Source: Sedimentibacter sp. zth1 (GTDB lineage: Bacteria > Bacillota > Clostridia > Tissierellales > Sedimentibacteraceae). From it: a DNA stretch of 64,000 bases. The number at the start of each line of letters is the position of its first letter. The stretch's first letter is position 1. Location: contig NZ_CP071445.1 in the NCBI RefSeq assembly GCF_017352195.1, forward strand, positions 2,914,001 through 2,978,000, in the 5' to 3' direction. Position numbers and translations under genes: made by a program. This document shows, one piece after another, positions 7,898 through 17,050 of this stretch. A model generated the notes under the pieces. That model was given only the letters and a program-made list of their open reading frames with translations, was not told the DNA's origin and did not search any database.

Positions 7898-8467
7898 ATG
7901 AGAAAAATATTATGTTTTATTTATAATAATATGGCAGATTTTGAAATTACTTTGAGCTGCGATATGTTAGGATGTCTAGAAGAAACAAAAATAATCAGCG
8001 TTGCTTATGAAAGAGGTACAGTAGGGGGATTGTCACAACTTAAGTATACTCCCGATATGACAGTAAGAGAAGCTATTAAACTTGACGATATAGATGGGCT
8101 AATTATACCCGGCGGATTTGAAAGAAATTGCAAAGAGGAATTGATAGAATTAATCCAAAAGGTGGACAGGGATAAAAAATTAATTTGTGCAATCTGTGCT
8201 GCACCAGAGTATTTAGCTAAAGCGGGGATACTAGATAATCATTTGTATACTACAACCTTAGACCATAGTTATTTTGTAGAAAATGGAATTGAAGATTGTT
8301 TTCCTCGTAAAAACTATCTAGAAGAAAAAGTTGTAATACATGAAAATATAATTACAGCTAAAGGAAAATCATTTATAGATTTTGGTGTAGAAATTTTAGA
8401 TTATTTCAATGCGTTTGATAATGCTGATGAAAAAGAAATGTATGCAAGGTCTTATAAAGGAGAATAA
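7898..8467 (+). CDS. DJ-1/PfpI family protein
   Basis: A 189-residue protein with the flavodoxin-like DJ-1 fold. The nucleophile elbow is AICAAP with C100, preceded by DGLIIPGGFE (about residues 66-75) and an early glutamate (E16, MADFEIT) that normally hydrogen-bonds the cysteine. Family members act as glyoxalases, deglycases or stress chaperones. The specific role is not visible. The ATG follows AAGGAGAGC at 6 bases. It is probably monocistronic. Confidence 0.88.
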   Translation: MRKILCFIYNNMADFEITLSCDMLGCLEETKIISVAYERGTVGGLSQLKYTPDMTVREAIKLDDIDGLIIPGGFERNCKEELIELIQKVDRDKKLICAICAAPEYLAKAGILDNHLYTTTLDHSYFVENGIEDCFPRKNYLEEKVVIHENIITAKGKSFIDFGVEILDYFNAFDNADEKEMYARSYKGE

Positions 8468-8686
8468 TTTAATTTAGAGTAGTGAAATACTTTAACCAAA
8501 ATAAAAAGATGTAATAGTGGCTCTTTTTCAATAGTTGTGGTGATAATTTTAAAAAAACCTTGTCCTTGCAAGGCAAAGGGCATTTTAATGTTTAAATAAT
8601 ACCCTCCATCGTTGGAAAAATTCATCTTACAAAGGTTCCATGATATCAGAGCAAAAATTTATATAGTACTTATGGAGGATGAATAT

Positions 8687-8941
8687 ATGTATGAGTTATC
8701 TAAACTACCTAATATAGGTAAAACATTGGAAACACAATTAGTGCAAGTGGGTATTGAAACAACCCAACAGCTAAAACAAATCGGCAGTAAGCAAGCGTGG
8801 TTAAGTATAAAAGCGATTGACCCATCTGCTTGTTACAATCGTTTATGTGCTTTAGAGGGTGCAATTCAAGGTGTTAGATGGTATTACCTTAGTGATGATA
8901 CCAAAAAAGAGTTAAAAGAATTTTACAATAATTTAAAATAA
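8687..8941 (+). CDS. TfoX C-terminal-domain protein
   Basis: An 84-residue protein reading LSKLPNIGKTLETQLVQVGI, QLKQIGSKQAWLSIKAID and LCALEGAIQGVRWYYL. This is the helix-hairpin-helix-like C-terminal domain of TfoX/Sxy, here as a stand-alone protein as is common in Firmicutes. Its biochemical role is unknown, and competence control should not be assumed. I chose ATG 8687, 8 bases after GGAGG (8674-8678). A longer frame starting with TTG at 8612 has no good binding site. Confidence 0.88.
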   Translation: MYELSKLPNIGKTLETQLVQVGIETTQQLKQIGSKQAWLSIKAIDPSACYNRLCALEGAIQGVRWYYLSDDTKKELKEFYNNLK

Positions 8942-8966
8942 ACAAGTAAAAAAATAGATAAAAAAA

Positions 8967-8998
8967 AGTATCAAGAAAAACTCTTGGTGCTTTTTCTT
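8967..8998 (+). terminator. Terminator after the TfoX-like gene
   Basis: AGTATCAAGA pairs with TCTTGGTGCT around AAAAAC, followed by TTTTCTTTT. Confidence 0.75.
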
Positions 8999-9019
8999 TT
9001 ATAAAAAACTAAAAAGTAC

Positions 9020-9049
9020 TTGCACTATACTATACATGTGTAGTATTAT
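9020..9049 (+). promoter_or_regulatory. padR promoter with inverted-repeat operator
   Basis: TTGCAC (9020-9025) and TATTAT (9044-9049) are 18 bases apart. The spacer is filled by the inverted repeat ATACTA-N8-TAGTAT (9027-9046), a likely site for the encoded PadR repressor. Confidence 0.6.
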
Positions 9050-9095
9050 ACAAGTAGAATATAAAATTTAAATATTTAGCAAAGGAGTGGAATAT

Positions 9096-9656
9096 ATGTC
9101 ATTAAAACACGGAATACTTGGACTATTAACATACGGACCAATGACGGGATATGAACTCATGAAGGTATTTAATAAGTCTTTAAAATTCTTTTGGAGTGCA
9201 CAAACAAGTCAGATTTATCGTGAATTGGATACTATAGAAAAAAAAGGTTGGGTGACTTCAGAACACATTATTCAGAAAGATAAACCCAATAAGAAAGTGT
9301 TCACCATATCAAATGAAGGTAAATCTGAACTTGTGAATTGGCTTAATGGACACTCAGCAAAAAAAATGATGAACTTGCGAGACAGCATGACTATGCGTAT
9401 TTTCTTTGGCTCAATAGGGGATATGAAGGTGTTAAAAGGGGAGCTCATGGAATACAGATGTATCAATGAACATTTTCTGGAAAGCTTGAAAAATGTCGAA
9501 GAAGGTCTAGATAAAAGTGAACAATCCATTAGAGAATCTAGTGAAAAGCTTTACTGGATTATGGGAATTAAGCGAGGGTATATAACAGCTAAAGCTAACA
9601 TTGAGTGGGCTGATGAGTGTTTGGAATTGTTGAATAAAATGAAAGGGGAACAATAA
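9096..9656 (+). CDS. PadR family transcriptional regulator
   Basis: A 186-residue protein. The N-terminal winged helix has the PadR signature LKHGILGLLTYGPMTGYELM and a wing near KKVFTISNEGKSELVNWL. The C-terminal half (about residues 95-186) is the Vir_Reg-type dimerisation coiled coil. PadR proteins usually repress an adjacent detoxification or export gene. Here the oxidoreductase gene follows after one base, so the pair is one operon. I chose ATG 9096, after AAAGGAG, over an in-frame TTG upstream. An inverted repeat in its promoter suggests autorepression. Confidence 0.92.
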   Translation: MSLKHGILGLLTYGPMTGYELMKVFNKSLKFFWSAQTSQIYRELDTIEKKGWVTSEHIIQKDKPNKKVFTISNEGKSELVNWLNGHSAKKMMNLRDSMTMRIFFGSIGDMKVLKGELMEYRCINEHFLESLKNVEEGLDKSEQSIRESSEKLYWIMGIKRGYITAKANIEWADECLELLNKMKGEQ

Positions 9657-9657
9657 T

Positions 9658-11064
9658 ATGGAAAAGATTTTGATTTTGAACGGAAGTCCCAAAGGAAAGA
9701 ATGGGAATACTGCTAAGTTGATTGATCAATTTATGAGAGGCTATCAAATGATAAAATCTAATAGTCACATCGACTATGTAGAACTATATAAAAAAAATAT
9801 AAAAAACTGTATTGGATGTTTTAACTGTTGGTCAAAGACTCCCGGTAAGTGCATTCATCAAGATGATATGGATACTTTGCTACAGCAGTACGAGGATGCC
9901 GATCTGGTTATTTGGGCAACTCCATTATATCATTACGGAATGACCTCAATTCTAAAGACTTTTGTCGAAAGGACTCTTCCCGTAAATAAACCATACATAA
10001 TTAAAAATGAGGGTAAATTTACCCATCCACAACGTTGCGAAATTTCAAGAAAAAAAAACATTCTCATTTCAAATTGCGGATTTCCTGAACACCATAATTT
10101 TGACGTCATGACGCAGTCTTTCAAAAAAATTACCAACGATTGTATTGATGAAAGCATCTTGTGTATAATGGGAGAACTTTTGTCAGTAGAACAACTTGAT
10201 GGTCGTATACAGTGGTACATGGACGTACTGAAGAAGGCTGGCGAGGAATATGCTCAAAATGGACAATTTAATTTAGATACAAGGAACATTCTACATCAGC
10301 CTTTAGTGCCTGTAGAAGATTTTATTGAAATTGCTAATTTAAGTTGGGAAGCAGAAGGTGAAACACCACCTAGTCTAGACGAAGCTATGAATGAAAAAAT
10401 ATCAAGTAATACAAAACATAAAAAAGTAGAATCAAATATGGAGAATAAAATGGTTAAATATCTTCAAAATTCAAGTGTTCTAGGAATTAATGGTGAAAAA
10501 TGGATGAGTATTTCATTCATTCCTTGGATGCTGTCATGGTTATTTATTGGAGGTAGCAACATTTTAGGTGTATGGGGTGCACTACTTTTAAGTGTAGTGA
10601 TAGTCGCTATCAAGATGAAAAGTAGAGAGGTTACATATTTTGAAAAAATGAGTGTGCTTTACTTTAGTGTGCTAGGCTTATTGGAAATACTAGGAATTTC
10701 ATTTAGTAGTACCGTAGGAACATTACTCAATTATTTCGCTATTGCTTTGATATGGGGTGTTTCTGTACTTGATCGTAAACCGCTAACAGCTGACTATTCA
10801 AAGCATCGTTTCAAAAAAGATATTGAGGGCGATATTATTTTCTTTAAAATATTCATTAAGACTAATGAGATACTTACATTATTTTGGAGTGGTATGTTTA
10901 TTATTCAGGGGGGGTTATTCATTCTTTTGAAACAGCTTAATCTTGTGAAGCTTTCACCACTTATCTATATTTTGATTTTTGTGGCATTAAAATTCACACT
11001 GTGGTTTTCTTCTTGGTATCCTAGACATATTATCAGTGGGCATGTAGGAGCTAGTAACAAGTAA
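9658..11064 (+). CDS. Flavodoxin-type NADPH-dependent FMN reductase fused to a membrane domain
   Basis: A 468-residue protein in two parts. Residues 1 to about 235 form an FMN-reductase/flavodoxin domain: LILNGSPKGKNGNTAKL binds the FMN phosphate, CIGCFNCWSKTPGKC is the Cys-rich loop of iron-sulfur-flavoprotein relatives, and ATPLYHYGMTSILKTFVER is conserved. Residues about 280-468 hold five or six hydrophobic helices. The join carries an internal ATG (10438, MENKMVKYL), but the frame is continuous. It probably reduces quinones or nitro-compounds at the membrane (inference). It is cotranscribed with padR, so probably induced by its substrate. Confidence 0.85.
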   Translation: MEKILILNGSPKGKNGNTAKLIDQFMRGYQMIKSNSHIDYVELYKKNIKNCIGCFNCWSKTPGKCIHQDDMDTLLQQYEDADLVIWATPLYHYGMTSILKTFVERTLPVNKPYIIKNEGKFTHPQRCEISRKKNILISNCGFPEHHNFDVMTQSFKKITNDCIDESILCIMGELLSVEQLDGRIQWYMDVLKKAGEEYAQNGQFNLDTRNILHQPLVPVEDFIEIANLSWEAEGETPPSLDEAMNEKISSNTKHKKVESNMENKMVKYLQNSSVLGINGEKWMSISFIPWMLSWLFIGGSNILGVWGALLLSVVIVAIKMKSREVTYFEKMSVLYFSVLGLLEILGISFSSTVGTLLNYFAIALIWGVSVLDRKPLTADYSKHRFKKDIEGDIIFFKIFIKTNEILTLFWSGMFIIQGGLFILLKQLNLVKLSPLIYILIFVALKFTLWFSSWYPRHIISGHVGASNK

Positions 11065-11091
11065 TATTATAAATAATGAAGGATGATTAAA

Positions 11092-11160
11092 AAAGGATTT
11101 CCGTACGGTGGAGCAAAGAAATATCCAAAGCCAAACACGTGGGATAAGTTTTTAAAATAA
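11092..11160 (+). pseudogene. Possible 3' gene fragment
   Basis: A short frame encodes KGFPYGGAKKYPKPNTWDKF then LK before TAA. The composition is protein-like and distinct from surrounding non-coding DNA. It could be the end of an oxidoreductase, but I do not recognise it. No ribosome binding site is evident. Confidence 0.3.
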
Positions 11161-11340
11161 GACTGAATTGGATTAAAATTACAAAATTATTGAGTAATGT
11201 ATATTGAAATGTTACAATAATTCCAAGTATATACAAAAAAATGCTTTAAAAAAGCTTTTCAAAGTTCAAGAAGCATATTCATATAATTAGGAACGATACA
11301 ATTTTCATGTTAAAAAATCACGTTGTGATAAAAAAAGAAG

Positions 11341-12593
11341 TTGTACAAAGAATTTTGTAGTAGTAAAGAAAAAACGCAGGTATTAAAGGGAATCGATTTG
11401 GAAATATATGCAGGTGATTTTACTACGATTATGGGACCTTCAGGTTCTGGAAAATCTACTTTGCTATATTGTATAAGTGGGATGGATAAGCTTACAGAAG
11501 GTGAAGTATTGTATAATAATGAATGTATAAGTAAATATTCTGAGAAAAAAATGGCATTGTTGAGAAGAGGTGATTTCGGGTTTGTTTTTCAACAAATACA
11601 TTTAGTTAGTAATCTTACTCTGTTTGAAAATGTTGCTGTTCCAGGGTATCTTAATTCATCAAAAACGAATCTTCAAATTAATAAAAGAGCAGAAAAATTA
11701 TTGACAAGTGTAAATTTGAAAGATCGAATGAAACATTTGCCGTCACAAGTATCAGGTGGTGAACAACAAAGAGCAGCAGTTGCAAGAGCGTTGATTAATG
11801 AACCTAAGTTATTGTTTGCTGATAAGCCAACGGGTGCATTAAACAGAAAAAATACAGAGGAAGTTTTGGAGCTCTTTTCAAAAATAAATGATGCTGGACA
11901 GAGCATTTTAATGGTAACACATGATGTAAGAATAGCTTCAAGAGCGACGGAAATTATAAAATTACAGGTTATTATCAAAGTGTTAATAAAGCAGGAATGC
12001 AGTTTTCAATGCTATTGTCGGGAATGTATAGGTTGAATTCAGAATTTGAAGTTACAATGTATGATTATACAGTTTCTAATTCTGATGAGGTCGAATTGAT
12101 AGCTGAGGAAATTAGTGAAGAGTATGGTGAAAAAATAAAGGTAACAACACTTGGTGATATAATGAAGAGCGTAAAGACAATTTCTGATTTATCAGGAGTA
12201 ATTGTTCTTATTGTATATATAATTTCAATTATTTTTGTATTGGTAGTTGCATATATGGTATGTAGCAAGGTGTTTTTTAGGGAAAGGAAAGATTTTGGAA
12301 TTTACAAAGCGTTTGGATTTACATCTACAAATTTAAGAATGCAATTTGTTTTGAGATTTTTAATAGTAGCAGTTATTGGTTCTACAATAGGAACGATTTT
12401 AAGTGTGATTTTTAGCAAAAAGGTAATAGGTCTTGTGTTAAAAATGATGGGAATTACAAATTTTAATGCAAATTATTCTGTAATGGGAATTGTGGGACCT
12501 ATTTTATTGTTGAGTCTTGGATTTGGTTTATCTTCATTAATAATTTCGAGAAAAATTAAAAAGGTAAATACAAGAATGCTTATAGTAGAATAA
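11341..12593 (+). pseudogene. Deletion-fused ABC ATPase/FtsX permease remnant
   Basis: The 5' part (11341 to about 11960) is a LolD/BceA-type ATPase: Walker A GPSGSGKST, Q-loop FVFQQIHL, signature VSGGEQQR, H-loop VTHDVRIAS. The start is a TTG without a binding site, just after an in-frame stop at 11329. Walker B reads LLFADKPTGALN: the catalytic glutamate (DEPTGALN) is lysine. After ATEII the frame breaks into the C-terminal end of an FtsX-type permease (GYYQSVNKAGMQFSMLLSG onward, second frame ending at 12593), with three membrane helices. The ATPase end and most of the permease are deleted. It is a dead bacitracin- or peptide-resistance-like transporter. Confidence 0.8.
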
Positions 12594-13172
12594 TAATTGA
12601 TATAGATTTGTTTTTTGATGAGACCACGGAAAAAGATTATCAATTTGCATTGCGACAAAAAAAGCGTAAACAAAAGAAGAGAGGGCATTAGTCTCTGTGC
12701 TTTTGTTTGAAACTTAATATTCAAAATTAGTAAGCGAAGCCTTTGGTTAAATCATGATTAATAGGCTTCGTTATTATTTTATTTAAGTAAAAATATTTGG
12801 TAAAATTAGTTGATTTTCCTTTTTTATATGCTATACTTAGTAAGGGTTGCTTAATTTTTTTAAATACATACATTTCTTCTTGAAATAGAAATATACTTAT
12901 ATGTTTATGAGATGAAGAATACAAAGAGAATAAAAGACGTGTCAATTAGAACTTATATTAACTTAGCAAAAATGAGCAGGATTTAAATCAGCAATATTAA
13001 CTATTTTTTTAAATGATAAAAAATTACCTGGCAAATTGATAGAGTTTTAAGCATATTTTTTATAAACTTTGGTGTCTTACTAAATGACATTAAAGTTTTT
13101 TTCTTTTCTAAGGGCGACTGTGTTATTGTGAAAAATTTAAAAATAAATTCAAACTTTAATGGAGGTAACAAA
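12594..13172. other. Intergenic region with hairpins
   Basis: No convincing gene. It starts with a short frame (IDIDLFFDETTEKDYQFALR then QKKRKQKKRGH, ending near 12690) that may be another gene end, followed by an AAACAAAAG/CTTTTGTTT inverted repeat. A second hairpin lies at 12734-12771. The rest is AT-rich and leads into the chemoreceptor gene. Confidence 0.4.
12734..12771. terminator. Hairpin, possible bidirectional terminator
   Basis: GCGAAGCCT pairs with AGGCTTCGT around a long AT-rich loop, with TTATTATTTTATTT after it. The stem resembles that of the terminator at 14933-14979. Confidence 0.45.
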
Positions 13173-14918
13173 ATGTTTAAAAATATGAAAATAAGGAAAA
13201 AGATAATCTCTGGATTTACTTGTATGACTATTATTATAGTGATATTTTGTGGAATATTTGTTAGTAGCACATTGCGTACAAAACAAAGAAATGATATGAA
13301 TACTCATACTTATAAAGTTATTCTTAATTATAAGTCACTACTTGAATCTCTCATCAATGCTGAAACTGGACAAAGAGGATATTTGATATCAGGAGAGAAA
13401 GAATTTCTCGAACCATTTGATGCAAACGTTGAAAAATGTAGAACTACATTAGTAGAACTGAAAGAACTTACATCGGGCAACCAGAAACAGCAGGAAAATT
13501 TAAATGTCATAGAGCAAAAATCAGAGGAATTTATAGAAATTTTGGAAAATAGCATTTCACTGCGCAAAAGCAGATATACCAATGCTGTTGTAGAAAATGA
13601 AAAAAAACAACTTGGTAAAGAAAGCATGGATGTTTTGCGTAACGTGATTGACAATGGACTTAAAATTGAACAGGATTTACTTGCTGTAAGAGAACAGAAA
13701 TCTAAAAATTTATTTATTTTTTCTATTATAGCAACAGCTGTAGAAATGATAATTGCAATTGTTTTATCTATCATTATTGCAATTAAAATATCTGGAAGTA
13801 TTAGTAAACCGATAAATAAATGTGTAGAAAGGCTTAATTTGCTTGCCCAAGGCGATTTAAAAACGCCAGTACCCAATATTCATACAAAAGATGAAACAGG
13901 TATGCTTGCCGATTCTACAAGATTAATTGTTAAAAACATCAATGGTATTATTGGTGGTATGACGGCTGCTTTAGGAGAAATGAGCAGCGGAAATTTAGCA
14001 ATTGAAAATAATAATGCGAATGAGTACTATATAGGTGACTTTGCACCATTGAAAACGGCTATGTTTAAGATTCTCAATAGTTTGAATGATACTCTTTCAC
14101 AGATTAATCAGGCATCTGAACAAATAGCAAGTGGTGCAGATCAAGTTTCTTCTGGTGCACAAGGGCTTTCACAAGGAGCAGCAGAACAAGCAAGTTCTAT
14201 CGAGGAAGTGGCTGCAACTATTAACGAAATTTCTGTTCAAATTAATAAGAATGCACAAAATGCACAAGAAGGAAAAATTAATTCTGATGAAACAGCTACA
14301 CTTGTTATGCAGAGCAATGAATTAATGCAACAGATGATTAACTCAATGGATGAAATTAGTAACACATCAAATGAAATTGGAAAGATTATAAAAAGCATTG
14401 ATGATATAGCATTCCAAACAAATATTCTTGCACTTAATGCGGCTGTCGAAGCGGCTCGTGCAGGTAAAGCTGGTATGGGTTTTGCAGTTGTTGCTGATGA
14501 AGTTCGAAATCTCGCAGGAAAATCTGCTGAAAGTGCAAAAAATACAGCAGTACTTATTGAAAGTAGTATTAATGTAGTAGCAAATGGTGTAGAGATAGCA
14601 CAGAAAACAGCACAGTCGTTAGAGCAAGTAGTTTTAAAATCAGGAAAAGTTATATCTGTGATTGATGAAATTGCACTTGCATCTGAGGGACAGGCAAATT
14701 CGATTATTCAAGTAACACAATCTATAGATCAAATTTCATCGGTTGTTCAGACAAACTCTGCTACTGCTGAAGAAAGTGCAGCAGCAAGTGAAGAATTAGA
14801 TGGACAAGCTGATTTGCTTAAGAATTTAGTTAGTGTATTTAAGTTAAGAGAAGACAGTGCCGATGTGCTAACAACTGAGGCAGAAGATGAACATTTAGTT
14901 GAAAATTCTTTGAGTTAA
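13173..14918 (+). CDS. Methyl-accepting chemotaxis protein with CHASE3 sensor
   Basis: A 581-residue chemoreceptor. After an N-terminal membrane helix the extracellular part carries the CHASE3 signature [19 protein letters not shown] (near residue 67). A second membrane helix lies at about 178-200, then HAMP ([23 protein letters not shown]), a second HAMP-like/linker segment, and the signalling domain with [20 protein letters not shown] and [16 protein letters not shown]. There is no C-terminal CheR pentapeptide. The ATG at 13173 follows GGAGG. An in-frame upstream start at 13128 lacks one. The ligand is unknown. Confidence 0.93.
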   Translation: MFKNMKIRKKIISGFTCMTIIIVIFCGIFVSSTLRTKQRNDMNTHTYKVILNYKSLLESLINAETGQRGYLISGEKEFLEPFDANVEKCRTTLVELKELTSGNQKQQENLNVIEQKSEEFIEILENSISLRKSRYTNAVVENEKKQLGKESMDVLRNVIDNGLKIEQDLLAVREQKSKNLFIFSIIATAVEMIIAIVLSIIIAIKISGSISKPINKCVERLNLLAQGDLKTPVPNIHTKDETGMLADSTRLIVKNINGIIGGMTAALGEMSSGNLAIENNNANEYYIGDFAPLKTAMFKILNSLNDTLSQINQASEQIASGADQVSSGAQGLSQGAAEQASSIEEVAATINEISVQINKNAQNAQEGKINSDETATLVMQSNELMQQMINSMDEISNTSNEIGKIIKSIDDIAFQTNILALNAAVEAARAGKAGMGFAVVADEVRNLAGKSAESAKNTAVLIESSINVVANGVEIAQKTAQSLEQVVLKSGKVISVIDEIALASEGQANSIIQVTQSIDQISSVVQTNSATAEESAAASEELDGQADLLKNLVSVFKLREDSADVLTTEAEDEHLVENSLS

Positions 14919-14932
14919 TAGTAAATTTAGGT

Positions 14933-14979
14933 GCGAAGTCTTAGGTCAATTTAGTGACTTAAAGGCTTCGCTTTTTTTA
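14933..14979 (+). terminator. Terminator of the CHASE3 chemoreceptor gene
   Basis: GCGAAG and CTTCGC close a longer imperfect stem that includes AGGTCA/TGACTT, followed by TTTTTTT. It runs directly into repeat copy 1. Confidence 0.8.
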
Positions 14980-15015
14980 TATACTAAGAAGTTCTACTCC
15001 TAGTATATGAAAAAC
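14974..15015. repeat. Hairpin repeat element, copy 1
   Basis: T-run, ATATACTAA, loop GAAGTTCTACTC, CTAGTATATGAAAAA. It matches the elements at 20193-20235 and 28144-28184 in arms and loop. It sits directly behind a terminator and about 110 bases before the pentapeptide gene. Confidence 0.7.
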
Positions 15016-15125
15016 TATATAATTTGCAAATAATATATTAATTTCATGCGTTTGACCATTGATAAATTATAGTGTAAAATTATATTAAAATACTTATTTA
15101 AGTACAAATAAAAAGGAAATTTAAA

Positions 15126-15779
15126 ATGAAAATAAAAAGACCATTTTTAAGAGAAGATATAAAAGAATTAGATGAAGATTTTGTAATCTTTGTTAGAAAG
15201 GCGATAGAAGAAGATGAAGAAATTGAGAATATAATTATAAGAGAAGTTGAAATATCCGATATAGATTTATCTAATGTATATTTTAGTCAAATTAAATTCA
15301 AAAATTGTGAATTTGTAAATTGCATATTAGAAAAATCAAGTTTTATAAACTGTACATTTGATAATTGTGATTTTTCAAATTGTAATTTTGATAGCTCATA
15401 TTTTAGTTCCTGTGAAATTTCATCGTCAAAATGTCTTGGTGTCAATTTAAATAATAGTACGATGAAAGAATTAACAGTAAAAGAATGTAATTTCAATTTT
15501 TCCATTATGGATAAAATTAATTTTAAATCCGTAATATTTTTAGACAGTACTCTTGATAGTGCTAATATGGCGGAAAGCATTTTGAAAAATGTAGAGTTTG
15601 ATCATTCTACACTTACAGGTGCAAGTTTTTTTAAGACATTTCTAAAAGGCATTGATTTAAGAAGTTGTCAAATAGAGGGTATAGCTGTATCTGATGATTT
15701 TCATGAATTAAGAGGTGCAATCGTAGATTTATATCAAGCTTCAGAATTAGCTAGGCTTTTAGGTCTAGTAATTAAATAA
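15126..15779 (+). CDS. Pentapeptide-repeat protein
   Basis: A 217-residue protein. After about 45 residues of acidic leader comes a run of A/C/S-N/D-L/F-x-x repeats (FKNCEFVNCILEKSSFINCT, FDNCDFSNCNFDSSYF and on to about residue 190). These should fold into a right-handed quadrilateral beta-helix. The C-terminus LKGIDLRSCQIEGIAVSDDF ... LARLLGLVIK resembles the capped end of Qnr-like and related Firmicutes proteins, where such helices mimic DNA and protect gyrase. Gyrase protection is possible but not shown. The repeats are unusually Cys-, Asn- and Ser-rich. The RBS is weak (AAAAGGAAA). Confidence 0.88.
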   Translation: MKIKRPFLREDIKELDEDFVIFVRKAIEEDEEIENIIIREVEISDIDLSNVYFSQIKFKNCEFVNCILEKSSFINCTFDNCDFSNCNFDSSYFSSCEISSSKCLGVNLNNSTMKELTVKECNFNFSIMDKINFKSVIFLDSTLDSANMAESILKNVEFDHSTLTGASFFKTFLKGIDLRSCQIEGIAVSDDFHELRGAIVDLYQASELARLLGLVIK

Positions 15780-15797
15780 CGGAACTCTTGTTATTGT

Positions 15798-15826
15798 TTG
15801 ACAAAAAAATTAATATGTACTAATAT
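15798..15826 (+). promoter_or_regulatory. Promoter of the 15878 lipoprotein gene
   Basis: TTGACA (15798-15803) and TAATAT (15821-15826) are 17 bases apart, 52 bases before the start codon. Confidence 0.65.
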
Positions 15827-15877
15827 ATACACATGTTTATGAAAAGGTATTTTAAAACAATTTAAGAGGGAGATAAT

Positions 15878-16522
15878 ATGAACGAAATTTTTAAAAGAAC
15901 ACTTGTTGTTCTAATGGTATTGGCTATGTCAGTAATGACAGCCTGTGGAACTTCAAATGCTTCTAAAGCTGAATTTGAAACAGGAAATTTTGATGGAATG
16001 GTATTTACTAATGAGTGGGCAAATATGAAATTTACTTTTCCAGAAGGTAGCGTTATTGCAACACAGGAAGAAATAGATGCAGTGATGAAGCAAGGAAATG
16101 CATCAATATATGGAAATGACGAAAAAGCACAGGAAACTGTGAAAAAAGCAGTTGATTTAAAGATTGTATATGATTTTATGGTAGCAAACCCATCTCAATT
16201 CCCAAGCTACCAGTTAATGTATGAAAATCTTGCATTAACAATAGGAGGTTCGAAATATACTGAAAAACAGTATTTAGAGGAATCAATGAAGCCGGTTCTT
16301 GCTAATGAAAATTTAGGTTACAAAATAGTAGATGAAGGAACAAAAAAATTGGCAGGTAAAGATTTTTATTATTATGATTTGTCAGCTTACAATGGTGCAG
16401 CTTTTCAGACTATGTACTGTCACAAATTAGATGACAGAATGATAATATTTACAGTTACATATGCGCCTGGTCAGGAGCAAACTGTGCAACAAGTAATAGA
16501 TAGTATTACAGAAGCAAAATAG
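15878..16522 (+). CDS. Lipoprotein of unknown function
   Basis: A 214-residue secreted protein with a lipoprotein signal peptide: basic KR, a hydrophobic stretch, and the lipobox MTAC (Cys23). The mature part reads FTNEWANMKFTFPEGSVIAT and ends with ITVTYAPGQEQTVQQVIDSI. This is the single-domain pattern of many clostridial lipoproteins whose C-terminus resembles PsbP/DUF-type stress proteins, but I do not recognise a named family. It is monocistronic with its own promoter and a strong terminator. Confidence 0.85.
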   Translation: MNEIFKRTLVVLMVLAMSVMTACGTSNASKAEFETGNFDGMVFTNEWANMKFTFPEGSVIATQEEIDAVMKQGNASIYGNDEKAQETVKKAVDLKIVYDFMVANPSQFPSYQLMYENLALTIGGSKYTEKQYLEESMKPVLANENLGYKIVDEGTKKLAGKDFYYYDLSAYNGAAFQTMYCHKLDDRMIIFTVTYAPGQEQTVQQVIDSITEAK

Positions 16523-16540
16523 AATATTATAAAAATTTTT

Positions 16541-16583
16541 AAACAAAAGACAGTTCTGTGAATTACAGAACTGTCTTTTGTTT
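16541..16583 (+). terminator. Strong terminator with 19-bp perfect stem
   Basis: AAACAAAAGACAGTTCTGT pairs perfectly with ACAGAACTGTCTTTTGTTT around GAATT. Ends in T-rich sequence and could also serve the opposite strand gene. Confidence 0.9.
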
Positions 16584-16604
16584 TGGCTGAGAATATTTAT
16601 GTAG

Positions 16605-16793
16605 TTATTCTCCTAAGATTTCATTGATTTCATCTATACGTGACTGTAGAAAAAGTTTTTCGTTTTGTAATATAGTTTTACTATTCTTATTTGATATTGT
16701 AGTAGGATATAAGCCGCTATAGTTTAAATTTCTTCTACAAAAACCACCTATTGGACCTGTCCCGTATGGGCCTGTACCGTCTCCTCTTGGCAT
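16605..16793 (-). CDS. DUF5320-like small glycine-rich protein
   Basis: A 62-residue protein starting MPRGDGTGPYGTGPIGGFC, the signature of the DUF5320 family, whose members often neighbour dinitrogenase-iron-molybdenum-cofactor-like (NifX/NafY) and metal-related genes. The C-terminal half (LQNEKLFLQSRIDEINEIL) is a short coiled coil. Function is unknown. ATG 16793 follows AAAGGAG, and I reject the longer in-frame start at 16838. Two palindromes in its promoter (16821-16887) suggest tight repression. Confidence 0.85.
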   Translation of the reverse strand: MPRGDGTGPYGTGPIGGFCRRNLNYSGLYPTTISNKNSKTILQNEKLFLQSRIDEINEILGE

Positions 16794-16820
16794 ATTAACA
16801 TCTCCTTTCCGTTTTGAATA

Positions 16821-16887
16821 GTTATTGACATATGTCAATAACTACCGTACTTATACGATAACACCATTAATGACATATGTCAATAAC
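16821..16887 (-). promoter_or_regulatory. Two operator palindromes before the DUF5320-like gene
   Basis: Site 1 (16821-16842) is a perfect 22-bp palindrome with half GTTATTGACAT. Site 2 (16866-16887) matches it at 20 of 22 positions. Centres are 45 bp apart. Both fit the ArsR-like pattern (A)TTGA-N6-TCAAT found before the permease, arsR and thioredoxin-like/cobW genes further on, and their TTGACA halves could be the -35 box. Confidence 0.65.
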
Positions 16888-16945
16888 TTTTTTAAAGTTT
16901 TTTTATTAGTGAATTAGAGTAAAAATTAATGAGTATAATAAGAAT

Positions 16946-16966
16946 GTAAGTGATATTATCACTTAC
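16946..16966. promoter_or_regulatory. 21-bp palindrome upstream of ccdA
   Basis: GTAAGTGATA, a central T, and TATCACTTAC form a perfect palindrome about 85 bases before ccdA. The core GTGATA-N-TATCAC recurs before the thioredoxin gene (18725-18741). It could also form a hairpin followed by ACTTTTTT. Confidence 0.55.
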
Positions 16967-17050
16967 ACTTTTTTAATTCCTTGATATACTCACGCTATAC
17001 ACCAAATCAGCATATATATTTGAAATTTAAAACTTGAAAGGAGTTCTTTA

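Noticed and set aside
8553-8580. Terminator CCTTG...CAAGG before the TfoX-like gene
   Set aside because: The palindrome leaves almost no loop and has internal mismatches, so a stable terminator is doubtful.
13328-13876. 182-codon antisense frame in the CHASE3 chemoreceptor
   Set aside because: Shadow of a well-supported gene, low-complexity Ser/Leu composition and no ribosome binding site.
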